A DNA stretch of 64,000 nt from contig WHVD01000069.1 of NCBI GenBank assembly GCA_015178975.1, forward strand, positions 372,001 to 436,000, given 5' to 3'. Positions 44,694-56,131 of this stretch are shown here, one piece after another (within the stretch, counting starts at the first letter, position 1; the number at the start of each line of letters is the position of its first letter). Origin of the DNA: Hysterangium stoloniferum (taxonomy: Eukaryota > Basidiomycota > Agaricomycetes > Hysterangiales > Hysterangiaceae). Position numbers and translations under genes: made by a program. The notes under the pieces are model-generated. The model was given only the letters and a program-made list of their open reading frames with translations. It did no database searches and was not told the origin of the DNA.

Positions 44694-44769
44694 GGCACGC
44701 GTCTAAAAAAATTATGAAGGAACGCCTGTGACTTCTCGCGTTGTGACTAAGTCCGACCGAGATCCATCA
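44694..44769. promoter_or_regulatory. 76-bp bidirectional promoter between TRM6 and OAC1-like carrier
   Basis: The TRM6 and carrier start codons are only 76 bp apart and point away from each other. The interval must contain both 5' leaders unless start sites overlap the genes. ACTTCTCGCGTTGTGACT lies in the centre. No TATA box is evident. Confidence 0.55.
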
Positions 44770-46245
44770 ATGTCGACGGAAGTTACGATCGCGAAGAATG
44801 AATTGTCAACAGCAGAAGGTTTCCTATGTGGCGCGGCTGCAGCATGCATAGCGGTATGTTGATAGTATTTGTATGGTTTAATAAATATCCTCACTGATAC
44901 TTGACAGGTTACCGCATCGAATCCTGCAGAAGTCATAAAGACTCGACTGCAGTTGCAAGGTGAACTTGCAAAAGGCGGCGGGAAAAAGGTGTATAATAAT
45001 GCCATCGATGCATTTACGAAGACTTGGAAGAATGAAGGCTTGCGTGGTGTTCAAAGAGGATTATCCCCTGCTGTATGTCTACCACTCTTGATTTCGCCAT
45101 TACATCCATCAATGTTACTATTTTCCAACAGTATCTATACCAGGTGCTATTCCTAGCCCAAATATAACTCCATATTTCCTCACACTCGTTAATTAATCAA
45201 CATAGTTTCTCCTCAACGGCTCTCGACTAGGTATGTATCTCATCTGCTTCATGGACACTTTCTCACAGCTCTTTTCAGGTTTCTACGAACCCCTTCGTCG
45301 AAGCATAAACCGTGTAGTAGGATTATCTCCGACTGACCAAGTCCCAATTACGTCTCTTTTAGCAGGCGCAGCTAGTGGCGTTATAGGCGGTAAGTCCAGT
45401 GCTTCTTCCCCAACCTACTTATCCAACACACTTTTACACACTAGCCAGTCTCGGAAACCCTCTATTCTTAGTAAAGGCTCGAATGCAGGTGCGCAAATCC
45501 CGGGCAAGCTTCCTAGTCTCTCTGACGCTGACACTGACTGATTCTGACAGGCTTATTCCCCCGCTCTACCTGTGGGTGCCCAACACCATTACCGCTCTTC
45601 GTGGGACGCTCTTTCCACAATTTGGAAAAGAGAGCGCCTGCGCGGCCTTCTTCGCGGAATTGATGCTGCCGCTTTGCGAACGGGTATGGGAAGCAGCGTT
45701 TGTTTCAAGTCTGCTTCCCATATATATACCCATCAACTTACAGATATTGTGATCAGGTACAACTACCCTCTTACAATTTTACAAAACAAACAATCGTCCG
45801 GAATGGGTGGGGCGAAGCAGATAGCAAACTCACCTTCCTTGCCAGTTCTGCTGTTTCTGGCGCATGTGTCGTGCGTATATCGCCCACACGCTGCCAGCTC
45901 CGAGCCCCACGTGTTTACCCATTTCCTCACAGTGTATCGTCATGCAACCCGCCGACACAGCGTTAACACGCATGTACAACCAGCCCACGGAAACGTTGCC
46001 AAACGGCAAGGTCGTCGGACTGCTTTACAAGAACCCCATAGACTGTCTTTGGAAGACAGTTAAAACAGAAGGTGTATTGGGTTGGTATAAAGGTCTGTCC
46101 ACGTGATACATTCAAACACAACCAGATTCTAAGTGCTTTCCCAATAGGCACGACAGCTCATTTCTTACGCATTGCGCCCCATACCATCATCACGCTCACG
46201 GCCAACGACATTATCATTAACGCATATCGGTCATTTAAATGGTAG
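44770..46245 (+). CDS. OAC1: Mitochondrial carrier, OAC1-like (oxaloacetate/sulfate)
   Basis: An inner-membrane solute carrier of the SLC25 family. Exon 1 (44770-44853) starts MSTEVTIAKNELSTAEGFLC. Exon 2 (44908-45072) has the first carrier signature NPAEVIKTRLQLQGE. Then come a 12-nt exon (45132-45143, YLYQ), a 25-nt exon (45206-45230, FLLNGSRLG) and FYEPLRRSINRVVGLSPTDQ. Later blocks are LLAGAASGVIG, NPLFLVKARMQ (second signature), IDAAALRTGMGSSVQLPSYN, FLASSAVSGACV, MQPADTALTRMYNQ (third signature, degenerate) and GTTAHFLRIAPHTIITLTAN. The closest family I know is yeast OAC1; substrate is inferred from that resemblance. At least eight introns. Confidence 0.88.
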
Positions 46246-46780
46246 TATTGCGCACATAGAGATAAGGGATATATATTTGTCGAACCATATCATCATAATG
46301 TCTGTAGTATGATGATATTATCTTGAAGTCCAATTACTTACTCAAGTATGGGGAAAGCACCCGGTGCAAGTCCCTTAATTTCGAAACCAGGATCATCATA
46401 CTTGCCTCCTCGATGCTCTCAGGCACTGGCATTAGTAGAATTATCGTGTTCCCTCTCTTGCCCCTTGGTGCAACAGGATGCACAGGCAGAGGAGACATTG
46501 ACAAAGGCGACCGTTTAGAACAGCGAAGCGTTGAAGGGCACAACGTGGTTGGATGGTAGGGTCATGGTAAGAGTCTTGGGTATTCCAATCCACCTGGAAG
46601 GGGAGCACAACAATTATTAATCGAGCGAATGGCTAGTGTTATATCATATAATATTACAAATTCTGTGAAACCAGAGTGATTGTGAAGCACTCCAGAATAA
46701 GTACATGCAAAAAACGGTCCCACCAGCATATATACTAGAAGGTAACAATACAGGACTCCCTGATCCCACCGCGCCAACCT
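46246..46780. other. Intergenic, nothing recognised
   Basis: Separates the convergent OAC1-like and NIMA-kinase genes. Short open frames at 46323-46559 and its complement show no family resemblance and no codon pattern, so I do not call a gene. Confidence 0.45.
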
Positions 46781-49487
46781 TTACGAGCGAAACAATGCCT
46801 TCTTTGCCCCTTCACTAGCTTGCTTCGCCCTCTCCAAAGGCGGACGCACCCCACCTCCCCCACTCCCACTCCCCGCCGCCAAGTGCATCTCTTTATCATT
46901 GAACCCAGCCGGTACCTTCCTCCCAGACTGAAGCGCATTATTTGTAACCACCTTCATCCTCAACTCTTGCGCATTACTCGTACGACGAGTCTTTCCCTTA
47001 CTCAATGCCTCTCTCTCTCTGCGATTTAAGAATGGACTAGGGAGATTAGCTTCGTCGTTAGGGTCGTATTTCGCAGAAGGGAGAGGAGGCACGGATTGGG
47101 AAGAAACCGGGTGTGAAATGTCGTTCGCAGTCGAAGTGAGTGCCGTTGGACACGAAGCAACAGAAGGAGGGAGCGATGGGCGGGGGATAGATCCACGGAT
47201 GGATGGCTTTCGTAATCGCGTCGCTGCAGGTGCAGATAACGGCCTCGGGGACACGTTCTCTTTTTCATCCGTGTGCTCCTGGTCACGTTCCCGGTCACTC
47301 GACGACATATTTCTCGCCCTCGCATTATCAATCGGAACCTCAGGACTACCACCCACATCCTCTACATCGCTATCCTCATCATAGTCTCGTCCACCACGCT
47401 GCTCATCGAAGATTTTGGTAAAGTTGAATTTGACTCGCGGCGACTCATGAAGAAGACGTGTAAGCTCCACGGGCTGAGGTGCTGGAGGCGGCGTCGGGAC
47501 AGCCTCTCCGTTGGCCAATATAACACCACGCATGGCAGAGAATGGTGAAGGAACATGCTGCCGCTGTGCACGTATTGGTGTGGCAATAGCGGGTGGGCTA
47601 TCTTGTCGTTCTGGAAGCGCAAGTGATGGACTGCAATACAAAACGAAAATCAGGAAGATAGTGGTAATATGAAGACGACGGTACGCACGCTGGAGACGTT
47701 TCTATACTAGCTTTCTGCGCCTGCAACTGCTCCCATTCCCCCTTCAAGTACTCCTCTGCCTTCTGGACCTCCTCCTCCCTGCTTCTCAGCTCCTGCCTAA
47801 GGCCCGTCTCATACTCTTCCCATAAATGCCTTAGCTGCTCCTCCCGCTGTAAAACAGCCTGCAACAACTCCGCCTCTCGTTTCTCCATCCGATCACGCAC
47901 TTCCTCCTCCTTCCGCATCACCGCATCGCGTAATTCCGCCTCACGCTCCGCCACTCGTCTTGATGCAAGGGCTTCAAGCTCTGCTTGACGCTGAGCGAGT
48001 GTTTGAGCGACGCGCTGTTGAAGCTCAGCTTCGCGCGCTTGAAACTCGCGTTCTCGGTGGAGGAGCTCACGCTCACGAGCTGCGAGCATTTGTTTGTGCG
48101 CTTTAGCTAGTGTGAGCCTTGAGAGCGTGAGGCCAGCGTCGTCAAAGGTAGATCATACCATACTTACATCTTCTCAGTCTCCCGGACTTTGTGAACCAGC
48201 TCTATGCGTTCATGCTGCAAGAGTTGTTGTGCAGACGGCCGCATGGCAGGCTACAATGGTCAGACTGGTGAGCTACAAGCGAACATAACTGAGGCATTAA
48301 CGAACGTTGATGTTTAGCATGGCCTTGATAACTTGATGCAATGATTGAGAATATCCTCGAGGCAATGGCGGAATGCGACCGTTGCGGATAAATATGCTTA
48401 ATTCATTGTGAGTCTTGGCTTCGTGAAACGGGGGCCTGCGTATACACCCCGTCAGGAGGCATTCAAGGAGAATAGAACCAAGAAGCTCACTTTAGAGCGC
48501 ATAATTCATACATAAGACATCCTAGACTCCAAATATCGCTCTTCGCATCGTAAGACTTTTCTTGCATGAGCTCGGGAGACATGTAATATGGCGTCTGGGG
48601 GAGCATACAAGTTATAATGGGAAGTTTTGAACATGACGTGAACGATGTACCCCAACGTATGTGTTAGCGAAGCCAGCGACACCAAGTGCCTTGGATAGGC
48701 CAAAGTCACCCAACTTTATGACCTGATTCTCATCTAGGAACACTACGGCAACCGTTAGTTCAAAGCGTGGCTATGTATTCAACATTTACCATTCTCAGGC
48801 TTCAAGTCACGATGTAAGATTTGCTGCCTCGGCGGCGAATTGGACTCATCGGTGGACGGGAAATGGCAGTGGTGAAGAGCAAGGAGAATCTGCAGAAAGT
48901 ATCCCCATATTGTGTCTTCAGGAAGAGGACGATTATTGCGGGAGCAGCTCTTTATAATACTGCCCAAGTCTCCTCCACCACAGTACTTGAATATATATAT
49001 ATAATTAGGCCGTTGGCATGGCGTCGGTGTGAGTGAGAAGAGTGACGGACCTCCATAAGAATGTACAGAATGCCATTATCGCGATCCACATACTAGTGGG
49101 GAAGTGTGATGTTATGTGAGGTTCAAAAAGAAGAAAAAACATACTCGATCGTGATATCGGACTATGTTTTCATGGCAAAGGTCCTTAAGAATATTGCTAC
49201 GCAAAAGGTTTAGGCTAGACAGATGAGGCTGAAAGAGAATGAAGGGATACTCACACTTCGGCAACAATCTGTTTCCTATCCCTCTCTGTCATACGTTCAA
49301 AGTTGAGTTCTTTTCGTGCAAGAACCTTTGTTTGTTCGGTTAGAGTAGACAGACGTAGGTAGAACTGGTACTCACAACACCATCTGAACGACGGCGGACT
49401 TTGCGAATGACGCCAAATGAGCCGTTTCCGATGACCTCCAGAGCTTCGTACTGCTCTAGAGGGTTTTGTGAGACTGGGCTGGACATG
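46781..49487 (-). CDS. KIN3: NIMA-related (Nek2-type) Ser/Thr protein kinase
   Basis: A mitotic kinase like Aspergillus NIMA and human NEK2. The frame starts [20 protein letters not shown] (49487), so the glycine loop is near the N-terminus ([11 protein letters not shown]), followed by [20 protein letters not shown] with the ATP-binding Lys. [40 protein letters not shown], the activation segment [17 protein letters not shown] and [20 protein letters not shown] complete the fold. After the kinase comes a long Arg/Glu-rich coiled coil (48089-47690, for example [19 protein letters not shown]), then a disordered Pro/Ser tail. The stop is at 46781. About ten introns. It is divergent from the homeobox gene with 284 bp between starts. 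Confidence 0.9.
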
Positions 49488-49771
49488 AGGGGGGAAAAGT
49501 CAAAGTGAAGCGCGGGGTGTCACTTTGAATGACAAGCGAGTCACAGAGCGCGAGGAGAGGGAAGGGTCACGTGCGAAGAATGATTTATATTAGTTTTGTT
49601 GGAAGGTCACGTTATAGTTCCCACGAACCAAATTTTTCGCGTCCAGTTCCGTTTATAAGATCGGATGCAAAGCCGGTGAAAACCTTGGAAAAGATTCGCA
49701 GGTCATTAAGACAGCGCGACGTATCTTTGATCCAGTTTGTTTTTTTTTATTTTATTTCAAAGTCTTCAAAA

Positions 49772-51118
49772 ATGGGAAGTATATCCAGAACATGCTCAAT
49801 CGACTACACTGCGAATGCCTTCAACTCCGTAGAACAGCGAAGAACGCGAAAACGGATAACAAGCTCTCAGTTGAGACATTTAGAGGAATTATACCAGGAA
49901 TCTTCGCATCCAACACGTGAACAACGCGATGCATTAGCACGACGCATTCAAATGTACGCGTCTTTTTTTACGTGCGCGACGTTGACCATGATGATGACCA
50001 TGATGATGCCTTGCTCCAGGGAAACCAAGAGTGTTACCATTTGGTTTCAAGTGAGTAGAGCATGTGCATGTTTAGAAAATCTCATTAGTAGTAATTGACT
50101 TTTTCATTTTCAGAATAAACGACAGACTGACCGAAAGGTTGCTCTCCATAACGCGACCCACTCGCGAAGCAGCGTCTCTGCTGCAAACGGTTCAACTTCC
50201 TCTCCAACACCAAATATCACTATAACCGCCCCAACATCACCCTCCACATCCCAGGAATCCAATTCACGATTCATCCCCGAAGACCCTACCCGCAAACAAT
50301 CGATTCCCTGCTCACATCCAGTAAAACGCACCCTTTCATATGCATCCTCCATCTCCTCCTCCAGCACTGCCAGCTCTTCACGAACCCGTCCTTCTCTCGA
50401 CCGCGTCGCATCACGATCAGAAATCCGTTTCACAGACAAGTCCGAGAAACCCAAGTTCTCCCAAACCATGAACACAACCGCAATCCCTCTCTCACGATCC
50501 AGCTCCCACTCCTCTTTGCTTCCACCCACCCACCCTGCTGTCGTCAGCCCTATCCCTAGTACTTCAAACCGTCCTCCTGCATCCCCCCCACCGTCGTCCT
50601 CCCGCGAACTCTGGGCACACATGCTGTCATCCCCAGTCGCGCCATCCTCACCTCCCGCCGCGGACATCGTAGCCTACGCCCGTACACGGAAGACACGCAC
50701 GCTCGACTGGGCATGTGCTGTGGCCAGAGTATCTACAGAAGACGATCTACCATCACTGTCGACCTCAGCCCAGCCACATCATCCCGCGAGTCTCGCCTCC
50801 ACATTACCTCGTCACTGTCGAGCTGACGCTGTGGCATGCCAGCGTGAATACGAAGAGGAGACTGCAATGACTGAGGATGAGACGGAACTTGTCACTCCGC
50901 AGTCTTCCCAGGACGTGTCAATCAACTGGAGCACCGACCTGAACGAAGACGAAAAAAACTTTTCCCGCGCTGATAACCCATTAAAGTCACTTCATATCAT
51001 GGGCCTTGTCCGTTCGATTGGTGAGACACCACTGACCACCTCCGTTCCCATGGACACTGATGGGTGGCAAGAAGACGAGATGAAGGCCGCTTTAGCCCTT
51101 TGTGGACTCAGAGGTTGA
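49772..51118 (+). CDS. Homeodomain transcription factor
   Basis: Three exons (49772-49953, 50020-50050, 50114-51118) give 405 residues. The homeodomain is N-terminal (about residues 22-82): QRRTRKRITSSQLRHLEELY, THPT-like SSHPTREQRDALARRIQM, and recognition helix SVTIWFQNKRQTDRKV with the W, F, N and R that contact DNA. The middle exon of 31 nt encodes most of helix 3 and both introns split the homeodomain. The remaining ~320 residues are Ser/Pro/Thr-rich and acidic near the end (DLNEDEKNFSRAD, WQEDEMKAALALCGL). It is a typical (non-TALE) fungal homeobox protein. I cannot assign it to a named developmental regulator, and its targets are unknown. Confidence 0.88.
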
Positions 51119-51245
51119 TCTTTTAAAAAAGAGGAGCAGAAATTATTTGCAGTGGAAATTATCTATCTTGTTTTGTATATTGATGTTTTCGAGTACATTT
51201 GATGCACCAGATACCCAGTTACCCAAAATTATACATACCTGTCTA

Positions 51246-52472
51246 TTAGAGTGCCCATCCAATTTTAAATAACCTGTACCCGTCCTCATCAGCTCTCCCA
51301 ACCCCATGGTGTCTCGCAACATTCTCAACCTCAATTATTCCAAGTCCAACCTGTCCCTCTTTGCAAAACACATCATCAACACCCTCAACCTCCCCTGTCC
51401 GCGTCGGCCGCCTGGGCACAATCAGCCACATTAAACTTCTCTCCGACTCCCTCAGCATCTGCTCCGCGCACGCCTTAATCCAGCCACCATGCCGCTTATC
51501 GTAAATCACATCCGCCGCAAGGATAACATCGAACTTGTCTGATTCCGCGGGAACAGGAGTATCAGCCCAGTCAAGTTTGTCCACATAAACGGCTGAATCC
51601 TTCCCATTAAAGCTGAAATTCCTGAGTACATTGCTTCGCAGATTCTTCAACACCGCAGGATGGAAATCCGTTGCGACGACATCCAAGTGAACGTCTTGGG
51701 TTTGCATCAGCAACTGCTGGTGTAGCTTGGCCACAACCATGCTAAGCAACCCCGTCCCCGCGCCCAACTCCAACACCCGCACCGTCTGTCGGCGACTTGC
51801 CCCGCCACCGCCGTTCATAGTCCCAGCGCCTTCCAAATACAACGGAAGATACCTCCCCGGATTCATACAAATCCTCCCAGCAAGAACACACGCACTCCCC
51901 CACGTCTGCAAGCCCACACTCGCATGATCCTGATCATAAGACTCATCTTTCAACTCCACAGTGACATCCTGCCCCCCGCCCTCAACAGCGAAGCTAAACT
52001 TCCTCGCCAGTGCGCCATCCGCATGGGTATCAGCCAACAATGCCAACAACGCCGCAACCTCCTCGACTACGCATGCTCGGTCTTCGCACTCCTGGGGCGT
52101 CTCCGAGTCCAAGGATAATGAAAAGCCACCCGCATCAACCCACTCCTCCGACCTTGCAATAAACCCTGTCAACCACTTCGCCGCAAACGCCTTCTCAAAC
52201 GCATCTACCCTCATCAGCATCAGCCTCTCCTCCCCAGCCTCTTCACTCTCCGTATATTCATGTTCATCCTCCTCCGCGGACGCATACCCCGAATCCGGCA
52301 CCTTCCCCGCAATAGCTACCCTCCCCGTCCTTATCGCAGCCCCAAGGACAGAGGCAGGCCAATACAGCGCACGTAAATTAAGCAAGGCCGCTATTATGGT
52401 ACTCCGAGAATATACGATAATGTTCCTAAGTGGTGGAAGGGATGATGTTGGTGGCTTGGGAATGTGATCCAT
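51246..52472 (-). CDS. Family-16 (7-beta-strand) protein methyltransferase-like
   Basis: An intronless 408-codon gene. The N-terminal half is helical with an acidic insert (EEDEHEYTESEEAGEE) and resembles the FAM86/EFM-type leader. The SAM-binding motif I is VRVLELGAGTGLLSMVVAKL, motif post-I DVVATDFHPAVLKNLRSNV, and motif II FDVILAADVIYDKRHGGWIK with the acidic residue before VIYD common to this family. The QTWGSACVLAGRI segment before motif I matches the family's entry helix. Members methylate lysines of translation factors and chaperones; the substrate here is not readable. It is convergent with the homeobox gene (127 bp between stops). Confidence 0.85.
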   Translation of the reverse strand: MDHIPKPPTSSLPPLRNIIVYSRSTIIAALLNLRALYWPASVLGAAIRTGRVAIAGKVPDSGYASAEEDEHEYTESEEAGEERLMLMRVDAFEKAFAAKWLTGFIARSEEWVDAGGFSLSLDSETPQECEDRACVVEEVAALLALLADTHADGALARKFSFAVEGGGQDVTVELKDESYDQDHASVGLQTWGSACVLAGRICMNPGRYLPLYLEGAGTMNGGGGASRRQTVRVLELGAGTGLLSMVVAKLHQQLLMQTQDVHLDVVATDFHPAVLKNLRSNVLRNFSFNGKDSAVYVDKLDWADTPVPAESDKFDVILAADVIYDKRHGGWIKACAEQMLRESERSLMWLIVPRRPTRTGEVEGVDDVFCKEGQVGLGIIEVENVARHHGVGRADEDGYRLFKIGWAL

Positions 52473-53042
52473 GATTATATGTGATATATAATGTGTATAT
52501 TTTGTTTATTTCGTATCTTATTCCTTCTAAACTTGAAACTTCTAGGGTATTGTTGTATGTGTGTGGTGATCTATGTAGGTCTTGTTGTAGCACTTGGTCC
52601 TAAACGACGTCTATGATATTTTTGTACTTGTACGCAGATTCTGCGGCGGGTTATAAGCTTTTGACCGGCATGGTGGGTAGAGGATGGAGAAGAGATGATG
52701 AATGAGAGAATAGGCTATGCAATTATTTTATGGCTGGCGTTTGTTGATAGCAGTGTGACGGCGTGAACAACCTGTCACGTTCTAATCACCTACATGGTAA
52801 AGAGTGTTGTTATAGCGATGCATGTGCTGAATTAAGCAGCAAATGTCTAAGGTAACTACTGTCGATATCGATAACAATGTCCAAGTGTCCAAGACTGCAC
52901 GATCTGTAGGGGAAAAGTCCAGACAATGCATGCATAGCATGTGGAAGGAGAGTTCAGGGTAGAATCTGAAGGAATGCGGCGTGGGGTCAATGTTCATAAG
53001 GGAACTCGAAAACTCTGCAACGGACAGCCAGCACAATTCCCT
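52473..53042. other. Intergenic between methyltransferase and CDA-like gene
   Basis: It should contain the methyltransferase promoter (right of 52472) and the CDA-like 3' UTR. No repeat or additional gene is visible; the 52782-53036 frame has no recognisable features. Confidence 0.45.
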
Positions 53043-55121
53043 CTAGATTCTCCACGCGAGTGTGCCCGCACCACCGGCGACAACACCCATCACACCGATG
53101 GCCAACGAAGCCCAAAGCCCAACATCGAAGCCAAATAGCGGCACGGCGCCATTTCCACTGAATGGAACATACGAAACAGTGGCCGACGTAGCAGCACTGT
53201 TGTCCTCTCCCGATGTCAAGTTCGCGCCGTTGGGCTATAAGAAAGAGGAAGGAAAAAATCAGCCATTACAACCGCCAAGCAAACAAATACACACCCCAAT
53301 AGGTCTTGAATTATCCGCGAACTGACACGACGAATCGTTACAGAGACAGCTTCCAGCGATAGGATCCCAGAATGCAGTATTACAATTAGCGGGAATACGG
53401 AACCGCAACGCCTGTCCCCCTGTGGTCTGCTGAGGGGGGTTAGGGTTAGCAGGTGAGACTTGTTCTGTCGGACATCCATACTATTAACGAAGGAAGGTAA
53501 ATCACTCGGTACACATCCCGCTGTTGACGTCAAAGCAGAACTTACGCATGTGGACCAGGGGAAATCAGTAAAGGCACAATGTGCCAGCAGCCCCGCCTCA
53601 TTACTCGGGATACCATTGCAGATATTCTTATTGACTTGCGGAGTAGGACATTTGAGCGCATCAACCTGGTCCAGTTGACTGATGGGTTTCGGGTTTTGCA
53701 CCCAGGCAAGAAGTTGCTCGGTAGATATGATCCATACTGAAAAATCCAATAAACATCAAGAAAGGAAAGAAAGAAAGAGTATTCCTTACCGTTTGGCTGT
53801 TCCTGAGCCCAGTCTAGAAATTTGTTGATCATGGTAATGGTACTGGAGAGGGGAGTGACTCCGGGAAGATCAATCTAATTGAGGGAAGGGGTTCAAAGAA
53901 GGTAATCTTCAAAAAAAATCAAAAACATTACACACAGCGATGTGGATAGGATGGGTATATAGACCAATTGGTTGTCTCTTTCCATTATCTAAAGTCGCAT
54001 ATATGAACTAATACCAATAGAAGAAAGTTAGTCTATGCACAACTCACAATGATCCATAAAAGTGCTTTGCATATATGCCAAAGTAGCAGAATCATTAGCA
54101 GCCGTAGCACCGTTAGCAGCGTCTCTAAAAAAGAATCATTCTCGTCAGGCACATCTTAATAATATTAAACTCACAACCAGGGATCCATCAAATGAGGCCC
54201 ATTAATCCCTTTACTGTCAAAGAAGCAATACATAGGGACCTCCCAAAGGCCCGGAATAGACGTCCTACCACTACACATATCTGGCAAGGCCAAACAATTG
54301 TTCGCCAGGCCATTATCCAAGGTATACGGCCAATATGCGTCGGTATTGGGATCGGTAACAGGGATGGAGGCGGAGGCGCTGCTGTCATAGGTGAAGCCGG
54401 CGTTCTTGAGACGTTGGAGCATGGAGCCGGAGAAGTTGAGGAAGGGGGCGCGGAAGCCTTGAATGCTTTTCAAAGGGATACCGGCCAAGGCGTTTAGTGC
54501 GATGAGATTGCCGTTAATTTCGTCATTTTGGGGGTCCCCGACGTGTGTGATTCTGGTTGGTATAAGATAGATATGTAGTTGAACAAGAATACATGTAATA
54601 AAAAACGCACGTATGGTCTGCAATCTCATTGCCAGCAACATACCAATCCGTAACGAGTGAAAAGTTGGTGTAAGTGATTGACGTGTAGTATCTAAAAAGG
54701 GCATATAAGCCGTTGTTCGCACGCATACAAGCTGGACACCAACGCACGTCATCTTAATCGGGCACCCATTAGGATTTTTTCGGCCAGCTAACAAGTTATT
54801 AACAGCGTTGATGGTATACGATTGAATAGCATCGTCCGCGGTGAAGACTACAAACATAGGTGTATCCGACTGAAAAAGCGAGTATTAGAGTCATTGGTCG
54901 AAAGGAGGGTTCGAATGAGAACTTACGGGGGAAAGACCACCTGGGGGATTCGTGCTCGCGCAGTTGCAAGTAGGCAACTTGCACTTGTTGGTATCACAGG
55001 AGTAAGGGAATTTGGACGGGTCAGTTGTAGGACCGTCAATGCTGCCATCCTGTGCGCGAACAAGGGAAGGAAAAAAGAAAAAAGACAAAGCGAGAAACCA
55101 AATTGGGTGGAGCGAAAACAT
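53043..55121 (-). CDS. Chitin deacetylase-like polysaccharide deacetylase (CE4), secreted, probable GPI anchor
   Basis: CE4 enzymes remove N-acetyl groups from chitin in the cell wall. The start MFSLHPIWFLALSFFFFPSL is a signal peptide ending VRAQ. A short Cys-rich segment (CDTNKCKLPTCNC) and PPGGL precede the NodB domain. Motif 1 is MFVVFTADDAIQ, motif 2 the His-containing NEIADHTMTHVGDP, motif 3 GFRAPFLNF. Later parts include WEVPMYCFFDSKG, GLYTHPIHI and VWIISTEQLLAWVQNP. A Cys-rich C-terminal section (CPTPQVNKNICNG, CNDSSCQFADNS) is followed by Ser/Thr/Gly and a terminal hydrophobic helix (LWASLAIGVMGVVAGGAG), fitting a GPI signal. Motif 1 has TADD where TFDD is usual. At least ten short introns. 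Similar Cys-framed CDA-like proteins are frequent in Agaricomycetes. Confidence 0.87.
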
Positions 55122-56131
55122 AGGAAAAGAGTGGGGGGGGGGGGTGAGAGATGAGGCTGGCGAGGCCGATGTGAGGCGGGTGGGAAGGGACACGGGGACC
55201 AGGAACGGATGAGACAAAAGATGGAGTCTCAGGATTGGCAAGTTTTGGCTGAGCTAATCCGGCCGTCATGGCCATAGGCGTCTCGAAGCACCAAACCACC
55301 TGGCCTGAAGCTAGCTGAAGAAAGCCATATCCCACCAATGAACTTGCTGTGATCCAAATATAACATCCTCGCGTCCATCACGCGTCATGACAAAGTTTAA
55401 ACAGAGGGAGCTCACCGTCTATTCGCTGTAGCTCACCGTCGTGACTCTGTCTATCCGTCGTAGCTCACCGTCCATCATCCGCGGTCTATCCACTAACACC
55501 GCACAAACGCCACGACACAAATTAAAAAAATTTTGGGGTAGGAAGACGCGCCTACCATATCTTGATTGAATATATATTTAGCAACGGCAGTCTATAATTA
55601 ACACTACAGTAGGCGCCTATCTTCGCCGGCACTGGGACGACGTGCACGCATGTTCACTTGACGACCCGTCAGTTCGACTTCAAAATGTGACCAATCTCGT
55701 GACGCCTCGCAGAAACCCCCCTCACAAAATATATTAGTTGCATATACTCTCTATTGTCTATTTTCATTCTCGTTTAGTATATTAATAGGAGGCTAAGGGT
55801 ATCTATATATCATGGTCCTCCCCCACCCCAAGACCACCCCCGACAGCTCCTTTATATCGTAGTACCCACTCCTCACCTGGAACTGCGCGTGTTCAACGCC
55901 CCACCATCGCCTTCTCTCCCCTTTGTGTGCAAGGACCATCAAAGGACTATTTACAAACGACTCCCGTCCCGTTGCAGAATTAACATTCATGTATATGAGT
56001 CCTTGTGTATGACATTCAATCACTAAAATTCTAATTAGGGTAACACATATACCGTTTACGAATATCAAAAGAAAGACAACCCCTAGCGTACACATCGACT
56101 ACCATTATTCATAATAGTGCGGTAAAGCCTT
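55122..56131. other. Intergenic with short repeats, no gene
   Basis: An 11-bp G run lies at 55134-55145 beside the CDA-like start. A GTAGCTCACCGTC motif repeats three times at 55412-55475. 55520-55760 carries a segment (TTAGTTGCATATACTCTCTA) shared with 29965-29990, so it is probably transposon-derived. The frame at 55793-56095 shows no family resemblance. Confidence 0.45.

Noticed and set aside
46323-46559. Short frame between the carrier and kinase genes
   Set aside because: No homology, no intron-exon logic, and it is matched by an equally long frame on the opposite strand.
50110-50667. 185-codon frame antisense to the homeobox gene
   Set aside because: No domain, and the opposite strand has a clear homeodomain protein continuing through the same region.
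54192-54497. Plus-strand ORF within the CDA-like gene
   Set aside because: It is antisense to the conserved NodB domain exon and has no family resemblance.
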